NCBI GenBank assembly: GCA_025149125.1
Contig: CP102272.1
Location: 930,001-994,000, forward strand
DNA length: 64,000 bases
From: [Clostridium] asparagiforme DSM 15981
GTDB lineage: Bacteria; Bacillota; Clostridia; Lachnospirales; Lachnospiraceae
Reading direction: 5' to 3'
The first letter of the stretch is position 1. The number at the start of each line of letters is the position of its first letter. The notes beneath the pieces were generated by a model. The model was given only the letters and a program-made list of their open reading frames with translations. It was not told the DNA's origin and did not search any database. Made by a program: the position numbers and the translations under genes. Shown here in pieces: positions 1 to 8,376 of the stretch.

Positions 1-1041
1 GGTGACATGGACGTTATGCCCATCTCCGACGGCGACCAGTTCACACGCTTCGAGTCCGGCATGCTGGCTCCTCTGGATGAGTTTATCGAACGGGACGGCC
101 TGGACATGGAGGCTTCCTTCGGAAAATACGCGATTTGGGGACAGTCCGACGGCAAATATTACGGAATTCCCTTCCGTGCGACCCAGACCGGTATCTACTA
201 TAATAAAGATATGTTCGATCAGGCGGGCGTGGCCTATCCGTCCGACGACTGGACATTGGACGAGTACATCGAGACTGCCAGAAAGATGGCCGAGTGGGGC
301 AAGGACCAGGGCATCTACGGCACCTACACCCATACATATGCCAACGAGTGGGCCACGGTAGCGGCTCAGAAGGGCGAGTGGTACACCGCGGACGGCAAGT
401 GCAACATCAAGGACCCCGCATGGCAGACCGCTCTGGAGACCCGTAAAATGCTGGACGACGAGGGAACTCAGATGCCTTACGGACAGATCGTAGCCGTCAA
501 GGCCGTGATCAACAGCTCCTTCTTAGGCGGCAAGGAAGCCATGGTCAACGCAGGAAGCTGGCTGGTCCGCGATATGAAGAACAAGGACAAGTTCCCCTTT
601 GATTTCAACGTGGGCGTAGCCTATCTGCCCCGTTTTGACGAGACCGTTGAGGGACCGCGCAGCAACTATTCCTGTTCCGTGCTGGGAATCCCGGAGAACT
701 CCAAGCACAAGGAAGAGGCATGGCGCTTTATCCGCTACTATGTGGAGGAGTGCTCCAACTACATCGCGGCTTCCGGAAACCTGCCCACCTACCTTCCCGC
801 TTACAACGACGAGATGGTGAATATTTTCTGCGAGGGCTCCGGTCTGGACGTGGAGTACGGCAAAAAGTTCTTTGACGGCGATGTGAAGCTGACCACCAAC
901 AAGATCATCGGACCCTGCGGCGCGCAGTACATGCAGATCGGCAAAGAGGAGATCGAGCAGTATTTCAACGGCGAAAAGACATTGGAGGAGACTCTGGACA
1001 ATATCGAGAGACGTGTAAACGAAGAGCTGGCGAAACAGTAA
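1..1041 (+). CDS. ABC transporter sugar-binding protein (5' truncated)
   Basis: The reading frame is open from the first base, so the signal peptide and N-terminal lobe lie outside the window; 346 residues are visible. The sequence resembles family 1 extracellular solute-binding proteins. It has a periplasmic-binding-type stretch with GIYYNKDMFDQAG and a C-terminal half with EEAWRFIRYYVEECSN and an end of the IERRVNEELAK type. In Firmicutes such proteins are lipid-anchored outside the membrane and deliver sugars to a two-permease importer. Two MalF/MalG-like permease genes follow within 30 bases, which supports this role. The substrate cannot be read from the sequence, but the dehydrogenases and sugar isomerases downstream suggest a carbohydrate or glycoside. 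No ATPase gene follows; a shared MsmX-type ATPase elsewhere is likely (inference). Confidence 0.9.
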   Translation, partial: GDMDVMPISDGDQFTRFESGMLAPLDEFIERDGLDMEASFGKYAIWGQSDGKYYGIPFRATQTGIYYNKDMFDQAGVAYPSDDWTLDEYIETARKMAEWGKDQGIYGTYTHTYANEWATVAAQKGEWYTADGKCNIKDPAWQTALETRKMLDDEGTQMPYGQIVAVKAVINSSFLGGKEAMVNAGSWLVRDMKNKDKFPFDFNVGVAYLPRFDETVEGPRSNYSCSVLGIPENSKHKEEAWRFIRYYVEECSNYIAASGNLPTYLPAYNDEMVNIFCEGSGLDVEYGKKFFDGDVKLTTNKIIGPCGAQYMQIGKEEIEQYFNGEKTLEETLDNIERRVNEELAKQ

Positions 1042-1068
1042 GCGGCTTGTAATTCAAGAGGGGAAGCG

Positions 1069-1983
1069 GTGTCGGCTATGAAAGCGAAAACGAAACTCAA
1101 CAAAATTCAGCTGAGGGAGGAGCGGGCCGGTTACGGCTTCCTCCTCCTCAGTTTAATCGGAACCACCATCTTTATCATCGTACCGATTCTGATGTCCATG
1201 TTTTTGGGCTTCACCACCTGGAATCCCATGAAAGGGCTGGCCGGCCTGGACTTTGTGGGTCTGCAGAATTTCAGGGATATGGCGGGGGACGAGCGGGTCT
1301 GGGCCGCTCTCCGGAATAACCTGGTGTATTCCCTGTCCTACGTTCCTCTGACAATCTCCATCGCGCTGGTGCTGGCGGGACTTCTGAACAAATTTGTATT
1401 CTGTAAAATCCCGATCCGGATGATGACGTTTATGCCCTACATCTCATCCCTGGTATCCGTTGCCACGGTGTGGATGGTGTTACTCTATCCGGACAACGGA
1501 CCGGTCAACGGAATTCTGACCAATGTATTCCATGTGGCCAACCCGCCCAAGTGGTTTATCAGCTCGGACTGGGCCCTCAAGGGCATCATCATGATGTCCG
1601 TCTGGCACGACGTGGGGTATTACTGTATCATTTTATTGGCCAACATGCAGGGGTTGTCCAAGGAGGTCTACGAGTCCGCGGCAGTGGACGGTGCAAACGC
1701 CTTCCAGACGTTTTTCCGAATCACGATTCCCATGCTCTCGTCCAGCATTTTCTTCTGCATCACCCTGGCCACCATCAACTCCTTCAAAATCTTCGACCAG
1801 GTCAACATCATCACAGAGGGCGGTCCCGGATTTTCCACCACCGTGCTGGTGCAGAGCATCTATTACTATGCCTTTAAGGAGTACAAGATCGGCTATGCGG
1901 CCGCGGTGGCAATCGTTTTGTTCCTGGTAATCTTTGCCTTCTCGACAGTTTTACAGAAACTGGAAGAGAAGTTTACCTATTAG
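1069..1983 (+). CDS. sugar ABC transporter permease (MalF/UgpA type)
   Basis: This 304-residue integral membrane protein has about six hydrophobic segments. The first is near residues 22-45, after a basic N-terminus (KAKTKLNKIQLREERAGY). The permease EAA loop is visible as YESAAVDGANAFQTFFRIT around residue 200; this loop contacts the ATPase. It forms the membrane channel with the next gene. I chose the GTG start at 1069 because GAGGGG lies about six bases upstream; an in-frame ATG at 1078 is a possible alternative but is further from the site. It begins 27 bases after the binding-protein stop and ends 10 bases before the second permease, so the three form one transcription unit. Confidence 0.92.
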   Translation: MSAMKAKTKLNKIQLREERAGYGFLLLSLIGTTIFIIVPILMSMFLGFTTWNPMKGLAGLDFVGLQNFRDMAGDERVWAALRNNLVYSLSYVPLTISIALVLAGLLNKFVFCKIPIRMMTFMPYISSLVSVATVWMVLLYPDNGPVNGILTNVFHVANPPKWFISSDWALKGIIMMSVWHDVGYYCIILLANMQGLSKEVYESAAVDGANAFQTFFRITIPMLSSSIFFCITLATINSFKIFDQVNIITEGGPGFSTTVLVQSIYYYAFKEYKIGYAAAVAIVLFLVIFAFSTVLQKLEEKFTY

Positions 1984-1993
1984 GAGGGGCGAG

Positions 1994-2827
1994 ATGACAT
2001 ATAAAAATAAACGGCTGATGGCCAGAATCATCACGACAATTATTGTGGGAGCGCTGGCGCTGGTGTTCATATTTCCGTTTTTGTGGATGCTCTCCACCTC
2101 CTTCAAATATGAGATTGACGTGATGGAGTTCCCGGTGCGTCTGATTCCGAAAAAATGGAATTTTCAGAACTATGTCACCGTGTTCACCAAGAGTGATTTC
2201 CCGGGGTATTACCTGAACTCCATCAAGGTGACGTTTACCACAATCGTCGGCGAGCTGTGTATCACCACTATGGCGGCTTACGCCTTCGCCCGGCTGAATT
2301 TCCGGGGGAAAAAGTTCCTGTTCACCATGTATCTGTCCACCATGATGATTCCCGGACAGGTGCTGCTTCTGCCAAAATACATTTATTTTTCCCAGCTGCA
2401 CATTACCAACACCCATCTGGCCCTGATTATGCCGGGATTGTTTTCCGTGTTCGGCGTGCTGCTGATGCGGCAGGTTTTCATGCAGATTCCGTACGAGTAT
2501 ACGGAGGCCGCCTACATCGACGGCGCTTCACATCCAACGATTTTCCTCAAACTGATTCTGCCTCTGGCGAAACCCGGACTGATGACGGCCCTGCTTCTGG
2601 CCTTCACCTGGTCCTGGAACGATTACATCAATCCGCTGGTATTTTTGTCCAACGACAAGCTGTTCACCCTCACCGTCGGCCTGCAGCGGTTCCAGGAGGA
2701 CGCCTCCACGAACTACGCGCTGATCATGGCGGGGGCCACCGTATCCCTGATTCCGCTGATCGCGCTGTTCTTGTTTACACAGAAGTATTTCATCGAGAGC
2801 TTTGCCTCAGCGGGCGTGAAGGGCTGA
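1994..2827 (+). CDS. sugar ABC transporter permease (MalG type)
   Basis: This second permease subunit has 277 residues and starts at the ATG preceded by GGAGGGG. It has an N-terminal membrane helix (IITTIIVGALALVFIFPFLW), the typical MalG-family LSTSFK segment, and an EAA loop (YTEAAYIDGASHPTIFLKL). The last residues resemble the usual YFIESFASAGVKG end of this family. It pairs with the upstream MalF-like protein. The downstream dehydrogenase starts 22 bases later behind its own GAAAGGAG site, so transporter and catabolic genes are probably co-transcribed. A longer reading frame runs back to 1934 inside the upstream gene but has no ribosome site. Confidence 0.92.
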   Translation: MTYKNKRLMARIITTIIVGALALVFIFPFLWMLSTSFKYEIDVMEFPVRLIPKKWNFQNYVTVFTKSDFPGYYLNSIKVTFTTIVGELCITTMAAYAFARLNFRGKKFLFTMYLSTMMIPGQVLLLPKYIYFSQLHITNTHLALIMPGLFSVFGVLLMRQVFMQIPYEYTEAAYIDGASHPTIFLKLILPLAKPGLMTALLLAFTWSWNDYINPLVFLSNDKLFTLTVGLQRFQEDASTNYALIMAGATVSLIPLIALFLFTQKYFIESFASAGVKG

Positions 2828-2849
2828 CAAGAAAGGAGATTTACACAAT

Positions 2850-4004
2850 ATGAACAAAGTACGTTTTGGTATGATCGGCGTCGGCAACATGGGAACCAGC
2901 CACTGCGGCTGGCTTGTGAATAACCGCATCGAGGGCGCCTGCCTGAGCGCGGTGTGCGACATCGACGAGGGCCGCAGAAACTGGGCAAAGGAGAACCTGC
3001 CCGCAGATGTAAAAATCTATGACAATTATCTGGACCTGCTGGACAGCGGCGAGGTGGACGCGGTGGTGATCGCGGTTCCCCACTACCTGCACCCGGAGAT
3101 GGCCATCGCAGCCCTGGAGCGGGACCTCCACGTGATGGTGGAAAAACCCGCCGGCGTTTACGTGAACCAGATCAAAGAGATGAACGCCGCGGCCGCCAAG
3201 AAGCCACAGCTGGTGTTCGGCATGATGTTTAACCAGAGAATGAACCCCCTTTACCAGAAGGTGAAGGCCATTTTGGAGGAGGGCACCATCGGGGATATCC
3301 GCCGGGTGAGCTGGATGATCACCAGCTGGTGGAGAACCCAGAAATACTACGATTCCAGCGCCTGGAGAGCTACCTGGGCCGGGGAGGGCGGCGGCGTGCT
3401 GGTCAACCAGGCCCCCCATCAGCTGGACCTGCTCCAGTGGCTGTGCGGGATGCCCGTGAATATGCAGGCTCATCTGAAATACGGCTCCCACCGGGACATC
3501 ACGGTGGAGGACGACGTGACCGCGTATTTTGAGTACGCAAACGGAGCCAGCGGCACCTTCATCACCTGCACCCACGACGCCCTGGGCACGGACCGCCTGG
3601 AAATCCACGGCGACAACGGCAAGATCATCATTACGGACAGCAAGACCGTGACTGTGAAGAAGTTAAACAAGCCCGAGGAAGTGCTGAACCGGGAGCTGGA
3701 TTTCCGCCAGATGCTGGCCCTGGTGAAGGGGCAGACCGGGGAAAAGCTCTATACCGAGGAGAGTTTCGAGTGTCCGGAGAACTGGGATCAGCAGCACATC
3801 GACGTGCTGATTAACTTTACGGGTGCGATCCTCCACGGCGAGGAGCTGATCGCTCCGGGAGCGGAGGGTGTGAAGGCGGTTGAGATCGCCAACGCGATGT
3901 TCCTGTCCGACTGGCTGGGCCGCACGGTTGAGATGCCGGTGGACGGAGATCTGTTCTATGAGAAACTGCAGGAGAGAGTAAAAAAGGAGCAGGGTGAACA
4001 TTGA
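2850..4004 (+). CDS. Gfo/Idh/MocA family NAD(P)-dependent dehydrogenase
   Basis: This 384-residue protein starts with a Rossmann dinucleotide fold (MIGVGNMGTSH, residues 7-17). It then shows the family VVIAVPHYLHPEMA stretch and the signature EKPAGV near residue 100, whose Lys is part of the active site. The C-terminal part is the usual alpha/beta domain. Family members oxidise sugars, inositols or glycosides, usually to a keto sugar. A second member follows with a four-base overlap (TTGA), and both are followed by sugar isomerase-like TIM barrels. This arrangement fits oxidation of a sugar OH and later processing of the keto sugar (inference). The exact substrate is unknown. Confidence 0.93.
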   Translation: MNKVRFGMIGVGNMGTSHCGWLVNNRIEGACLSAVCDIDEGRRNWAKENLPADVKIYDNYLDLLDSGEVDAVVIAVPHYLHPEMAIAALERDLHVMVEKPAGVYVNQIKEMNAAAAKKPQLVFGMMFNQRMNPLYQKVKAILEEGTIGDIRRVSWMITSWWRTQKYYDSSAWRATWAGEGGGVLVNQAPHQLDLLQWLCGMPVNMQAHLKYGSHRDITVEDDVTAYFEYANGASGTFITCTHDALGTDRLEIHGDNGKIIITDSKTVTVKKLNKPEEVLNRELDFRQMLALVKGQTGEKLYTEESFECPENWDQQHIDVLINFTGAILHGEELIAPGAEGVKAVEIANAMFLSDWLGRTVEMPVDGDLFYEKLQERVKKEQGEH

Positions 4005-5026
4005 AAACATTTAAAACAGGTATTATCGGATTAGGGACTGTGTCCAGGACCCACAGGAACGCCCTGGCGCAGCTGGATCATGTGGAGCTGACGGCGGTGA
4101 GCGACGTGAAGCCTGAGAAAAAGGACGAGCTTCCCGAGGGGGTTCATTTCTATCAGGATTACGAGGAGATGCTGGATCAGGAGCAGCTGGACGCGGTGCA
4201 TATCTGTCTGCCCCATTACCTGCACCTGCCCGCAGTCACGGCCTGCGCCAAGCGCGGGATCAACGTGCTGCTGGAGAAGCCCAGCACCATGAACACCGCC
4301 GAGCTGCGGCAGATGCAGGCGCTGGACCGGGAGTATGGCTTTAAGCTGGCCGTCTGCTTCCAGAACCGTTTAAATCCCACCTTTGTGAAGCTGCGGGAGC
4401 TGATCGGTTCCGGCGAGTACGGGAAGCTTTTGGGCGTCAAGGGCGTGGCCATCTGGTCCCGGAACATGGGATACTACAACGCCGCTCCCTGGCGGGCCAG
4501 CATGGCCCAGGCGGGCGGGGGCTGCATGATCAACCAGGCCATCCACACCCTGGACCAGCTTCAGCTTCTGGGCGGCCCCATCCGCTCGGTGAACGGCCAG
4601 GTCTGCAATCTGGCGCTGAAGGAGATCGAGGTGGAGGACACGGCCGTCGCCCATATTGACTTTGAAAACGGGGTGACCGGCACCTTTTTCGGAACGGTCA
4701 CCTATGTGAAGAACTCCAGCATTGAGGTTCAGGCCGTTTGTGAGAAGGGCAGCTTTACCATCAAGGATTACGGCCTGTACTACGCCCCGGCGGAGAATGA
4801 AAATGAGAAGACCCTGCTGGTGCGCGACCGCCGCCTGCCGGGCTCCAAGACCTACTACGGGGCCAGCCATGTGGAGCTGATCCGCGGCTTTTACGAGACG
4901 TTGGCCGGACATGAGGACACCTGCGTGAGCATCCAGGAGGACAAGGTGATTTCGCTGATCGAGGCGATCCGCCGCTCTTCTTTGGAGGGCAGAACCATTT
5001 TGTGGAAGGAGATGGAAGAACAATGA
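4001..5026 (+). CDS. Gfo/Idh/MocA family dehydrogenase, second copy
   Basis: This 341-residue protein has an N-terminal Rossmann motif (GIIGLGTVSRTH), the HICLPHYLHLPA strand, and EKPSTM as the catalytic-Lys signature. It is homologous to the previous gene but clearly diverged and shorter at the C-terminus, so the two probably act on different substrates or as partners. It starts with TTG inside the stop of the upstream gene and ends by overlapping the next start (ATGA), so it is translationally coupled at both ends. AAAGGAGCAGGG just upstream of the TTG serves as the ribosome site. Confidence 0.92.
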   Translation: MKTFKTGIIGLGTVSRTHRNALAQLDHVELTAVSDVKPEKKDELPEGVHFYQDYEEMLDQEQLDAVHICLPHYLHLPAVTACAKRGINVLLEKPSTMNTAELRQMQALDREYGFKLAVCFQNRLNPTFVKLRELIGSGEYGKLLGVKGVAIWSRNMGYYNAAPWRASMAQAGGGCMINQAIHTLDQLQLLGGPIRSVNGQVCNLALKEIEVEDTAVAHIDFENGVTGTFFGTVTYVKNSSIEVQAVCEKGSFTIKDYGLYYAPAENENEKTLLVRDRRLPGSKTYYGASHVELIRGFYETLAGHEDTCVSIQEDKVISLIEAIRRSSLEGRTILWKEMEEQ

Positions 5027-5889
5027 GTGAAGCGAGAAAAGGAGCGCCCAAGATTGCGCTCAACATGTCCATGGTAAAGACGATTATGTGGGACAAGGGG
5101 CCGGACTACACCTTTGAGCGGGTGAAGGCCGCCGGGCTTTCCTACTTTGAGCTGTCCCAGGTGGACATGACCGACGCGTTCATCGACCAGGTGCTGGAGG
5201 CGTCCGCCAAACACGGCGTGACCGTGATGTCCACCAGCTTAAACTACAAGCCCCTGTTTGGGCCAAACGCCAAGGGTTTTGACATCGAGCGGGATTTGGA
5301 CCGCATCATCGAGGCCAACAAGCGCCTGGGCGTGACCTATGTGCGGGACTCCCTGATTCCCAGAATCTGCATCCACAGCGAGGAGGGCTACTACAAGGCC
5401 GCCGAGGACTTAAACCACTACGGTAAGCTGTTGAAGGAGCAGGGATTAAAGCTGTATTACCACAACCATCACTTCGAGTTCGAGAAGTTTAACGGCAAGA
5501 CCGGATTTGAGCTGCTGGTGGAGAATACGGACCCGGAGCTGGTGGGCTTTGAGATCGACGTGCACTGGATTCAAAGAGCGGGCCACGACCCGGTGAAATG
5601 GATCGAGCGCCTGTCCGGGAGAGAGGACATGGTGCATCTGAAGGATTACCGCATCTGTTTCCCGGACGGAGAGCCGTCCCAGGAGATCTTCCACCGGGAG
5701 CAGTGCATCCAGTTCGCGGAGATCGGCGAGGGCAATCTGGACATGAAGGCCATCATCGAGGCCTCCGTGAAGGGTGGAGCCATCTACCTGCCCATCGAGC
5801 AGGACCAGACCTACGGCCTGGATCCCTTTGACTGCATCCGCACCAGCGTGAAGAACATCCGCGACATGGGCTTCGGCGAGTACCTGTAG
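5023..5889 (+). CDS. sugar phosphate isomerase/epimerase-like TIM barrel
   Basis: This 288-residue protein belongs to the AP-endonuclease-2 / xylose-isomerase-like barrel family. Likely metal ligands sit in YYHNHHFEF (around residue 150), FEIDVHWIQRAG (around 180), MVHLKDY (around 205) and LPIEQDQ (around 255). Relatives include inosose dehydratases, keto-sugar epimerases and the DgpC-like part of gut C-glycoside lyases. The ATG at 5023 overlaps the previous stop by four bases and has GGAAGGAGATGG upstream. It lies directly after two dehydrogenases and before a second barrel, which points to handling of the oxidised sugar. The reaction cannot be assigned from sequence. Confidence 0.88.
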   Translation: MSEARKGAPKIALNMSMVKTIMWDKGPDYTFERVKAAGLSYFELSQVDMTDAFIDQVLEASAKHGVTVMSTSLNYKPLFGPNAKGFDIERDLDRIIEANKRLGVTYVRDSLIPRICIHSEEGYYKAAEDLNHYGKLLKEQGLKLYYHNHHFEFEKFNGKTGFELLVENTDPELVGFEIDVHWIQRAGHDPVKWIERLSGREDMVHLKDYRICFPDGEPSQEIFHREQCIQFAEIGEGNLDMKAIIEASVKGGAIYLPIEQDQTYGLDPFDCIRTSVKNIRDMGFGEYL

Positions 5890-5901
5890 GAGGAGACGGT
5901 C

Positions 5902-6756
5902 ATGGAACATGTTCTGCTGTCCGGCTTTGCGGACGAGATAGCATCGGATTTCAACCGCCAGATCCAGGTCCTAAACCGCCTGGGCCTGGGCTATATGGAG
6001 ATTCGGGGCGTGGACAAGCGGGGGATCGACACCTACTCCGGGACGGAGGCGCGGGAGGTAAAGCGGCGCCTTGACGGGAGCGGAATCCGCGTGTCCGCCC
6101 TGGCCTCCCCCATCGGGAAGATTGAGATCACCAAGGAGTTTTCCGGCCACTTTGAGCATTTTAAGCATGTGGTAGAGCTGGCCCACATTCTGGACACCCG
6201 TTATATCCGCATGTTCAGCTTTTTCATTCCTCAGGGGGGAAGGGCCGACGACTACCGGGGCCAGGTATTTGAACGCTTAGGCGCTCTTGTGGACTACGCG
6301 GGAACCCAGGACGTGGTTTTGCTCCATGAGAACGAGAAGGATATCTACGGCGACAGCCCGCAGCGCTGCCGCCTTCTGATGGATGAGTTTTACGGGGATA
6401 ACTTCCGGGCGGTCTTTGACTTCGCCAATTTCATCCAGTGCGGCCACCGCGCCTGGGAGGCATACGAGATTCTGAAGCCCTTCATCGAGTACGTGCACGT
6501 CAAGGATGCGCGCGCGACAGACGGCGTCATCGTCCCTGCGGGCCAGGGCGACGGCCAGATTGCCCGAATCCTGGGCGGCTTAAAGGCGGACGGCTATGAG
6601 GGGTTCATTTCCCTGGAACCCCACCTGACGGAGTTCGAGGGCCTAAAGGGTCTGGAGCGGGAGGGCGCAAGCCTTCAGGGGATGCAGAAAATGGACGGCG
6701 AGGAGGCGTTTACAATCGCTTTCAACGCCCTCGAAAGGATTCTGAAGGCGCTTTAA
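5902..6756 (+). CDS. sugar phosphate isomerase/epimerase-like TIM barrel, second copy
   Basis: This 284-residue barrel has the same metal-site pattern as the gene before it: LLHENEKDIYGD near residue 143, FDFANFIQCG near 170, YVHVKDA near 195 and SLEPHL near 235. Glu, Asp, His and Glu are in the expected order. It is only distantly similar to its neighbour. A GTAGGAGGAGACGGTC ribosome site precedes the ATG, 12 bases after the previous stop. It is the last gene of the sugar operon; two hairpins and then a convergent gene follow. Confidence 0.88.
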   Translation: MEHVLLSGFADEIASDFNRQIQVLNRLGLGYMEIRGVDKRGIDTYSGTEAREVKRRLDGSGIRVSALASPIGKIEITKEFSGHFEHFKHVVELAHILDTRYIRMFSFFIPQGGRADDYRGQVFERLGALVDYAGTQDVVLLHENEKDIYGDSPQRCRLLMDEFYGDNFRAVFDFANFIQCGHRAWEAYEILKPFIEYVHVKDARATDGVIVPAGQGDGQIARILGGLKADGYEGFISLEPHLTEFEGLKGLEREGASLQGMQKMDGEEAFTIAFNALERILKAL

Positions 6757-6777
6757 AGCCGTATATGACCGCGTATA

Positions 6778-6810
6778 CAATGGGCCGCAGGCTGCGCCAG
6801 CGGCCCATTG
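6778..6810. repeat. dispersed palindromic repeat, copy 1
   Basis: An 11-bp perfect inverted repeat, CAATGGGCCGC and GCGGCCCATTG, encloses an 11-base loop. The core GCAGGCTGCGCC (6787-6798) recurs at 63581-63592, occurs in reverse complement at 47398-47409, and matches 10 of 12 bases at 51101-51112. The CAATGGRCCGC arm is shared with the copies at 47 and 51 kb. All four are intergenic. Confidence 0.65.
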
Positions 6811-6821
6811 CATCCAACAAG

Positions 6822-6865
6822 AAACCAGCCGGAATGGCCTCTGTTCAGACCATTCCGGCTGGTTT
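6822..6865. terminator. bidirectional terminator between convergent genes
   Basis: A perfect 16-bp stem (6822-6837 with 6850-6865) encloses a 12-base loop. AAA on one side and TTTT on the other let it work in both directions. It lies between the convergent sugar operon and the aldehyde dehydrogenase gene. Confidence 0.85.
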
Positions 6866-6927
6866 TGATGCGTTCTATTTGAAGCGTTTTGCAGGAAATG
6901 ATGCGCCTGCGTTTATGACATTAAACA

Positions 6928-8364
6928 TTAAAACGGCAGCTGTGCCGGCGTATACTGCACCGTAATCCACTTGAGCTCGGTAAACTCATCGATGGAGTAG
7001 GAGCCGCCCTCCCGCCCCACGCCGCTGTTCTTGACCCCGCCGAAGGCCACGGTGGAGTTGTCGGAGACGGTGGCGTTGTTGATGTGAACCATTCCGGCTT
7101 CCATTTCCAGGGACAGTGCCATGGCGTTGGAGAGGTCGTTGGTCAGCAGGGAGGAGGACAGGCCGTACTCGTTGTCGTTGCAGAGTCTTACCGCATCCTG
7201 CGCGTCCTTTGCCTTGATGATGGAGGTGACCGGCCCGAAGCTCTCCTCGTAGAAGATCCGCATATCCGGTGTCACGTCCTTTAAGACTGTGGGCTGGTAA
7301 TAATTTCCCTCGTGGGTGCCGCCGGTCAGAAGTACGGCGCCCTTGGAGACCGCGTCCTCGATCTGGCTGTCAATGATGGCGCACTGCTCTTTCTTGATCA
7401 GGGGGCCGATCACCGTATCCATCGCGTGGGGATCGCCCACCTTCATGGTCTTGGCGTAAGCCGTAAACTTCTCACAGAATTTGTCGTACAACGGCTCCTC
7501 CACGATCAGGCGGGAGGTGCACATGCAGATCTGTCCCTGGTGGAAAAACGCTCCGAAACCGGCGATGCGCACCGCCTGATCCAGGTCAAAGTCCCTGAGC
7601 AGGATCAACGGGTTCTTGCCGCCCATCTCCAGGGAATACTTTTTAAACAGCACGGAGGCCCTGGCGGCGATGCCTTTGCCCACCGCGGTGGAGCCGGTAA
7701 ACGCTACCATTTTGACCCGGGGATCCTCCACCAGGCGGTTTCCCACCGCCTCGCCGGAGCCGGGGATCAGGTTAAAGACGCCCGCGGGCAGACCGGCGGC
7801 GTCCAGGGCCTTCGCGATCATCACCCCGGACACCGGAGTGGCGCTGGCGGGCTTTAAGACGAAGGTGTTGCCGGCGGCCAGGGCGTATACGACCTTCTTT
7901 AAGGCCAGGAGGAGCGGGAAGTTGAAGGGGGCGATTCCGGCCACCACGCCGAAGGGCAGTCTGCGGATCATGGAGATTTCTCCGGGGGCCTGCTGCTGGA
8001 TCTCGCCGAATACCCGGCGGCACTCCCCGGCCGCGGCCCGGAACAAGTCTACCGCGAACCCGGCCTCAAAGTAAGCTTTCCCAAAGGCGGAGCCGCTCTC
8101 GTCCATCAGGACTCCCGCCACCTCGTCGATATGCTCCTGCATCCAGTCCCCGGCCTTTAAGAGAATGGCCTCCTTGTCGGCCGCAGGCGTTTCAGCCCAT
8201 GACTTCCAGGCGTGATCCGCCGCTGCGACGGCTTCCTCCACCTCGGCGGGGCCTGCGAAATGAACCTGAGCGTACACCGAACCGTCCGCCGGGTTGAGGT
8301 CTGAAACCACGGAACCACTTTCCGTATTTTTCCATTTTCCATTTATGTATAATTGATATTCCAT
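6928..8364 (-). CDS. aldehyde dehydrogenase (benzaldehyde/vanillin dehydrogenase-like)
   Basis: This 478-residue NAD(P)-dependent aldehyde dehydrogenase oxidises an aldehyde to its acid. The oxyanion-hole Asn is in APFNFP (N147), the cofactor site is FTGSTAVGK (around 222-230), the catalytic base is E246 in LEMGGKNP, and the catalytic thiol is C280 in GQICMCTSR. Length is normal. The C-terminal half has GGVKNSGVGREGG, also typical. ATTAGGAGGGATATTTT precedes the start. It lies 12 bases downstream of an aryl-alcohol-type dehydrogenase on the same strand, so the pair probably converts an alcohol through aldehyde to acid. Whether the substrate is aromatic is inference from similarity. Confidence 0.92.
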   Translation of the reverse strand: MEYQLYINGKWKNTESGSVVSDLNPADGSVYAQVHFAGPAEVEEAVAAADHAWKSWAETPAADKEAILLKAGDWMQEHIDEVAGVLMDESGSAFGKAYFEAGFAVDLFRAAAGECRRVFGEIQQQAPGEISMIRRLPFGVVAGIAPFNFPLLLALKKVVYALAAGNTFVLKPASATPVSGVMIAKALDAAGLPAGVFNLIPGSGEAVGNRLVEDPRVKMVAFTGSTAVGKGIAARASVLFKKYSLEMGGKNPLILLRDFDLDQAVRIAGFGAFFHQGQICMCTSRLIVEEPLYDKFCEKFTAYAKTMKVGDPHAMDTVIGPLIKKEQCAIIDSQIEDAVSKGAVLLTGGTHEGNYYQPTVLKDVTPDMRIFYEESFGPVTSIIKAKDAQDAVRLCNDNEYGLSSSLLTNDLSNAMALSLEMEAGMVHINNATVSDNSTVAFGGVKNSGVGREGGSYSIDEFTELKWITVQYTPAQLPF

Positions 8365-8376
8365 AAAATATCCCTC

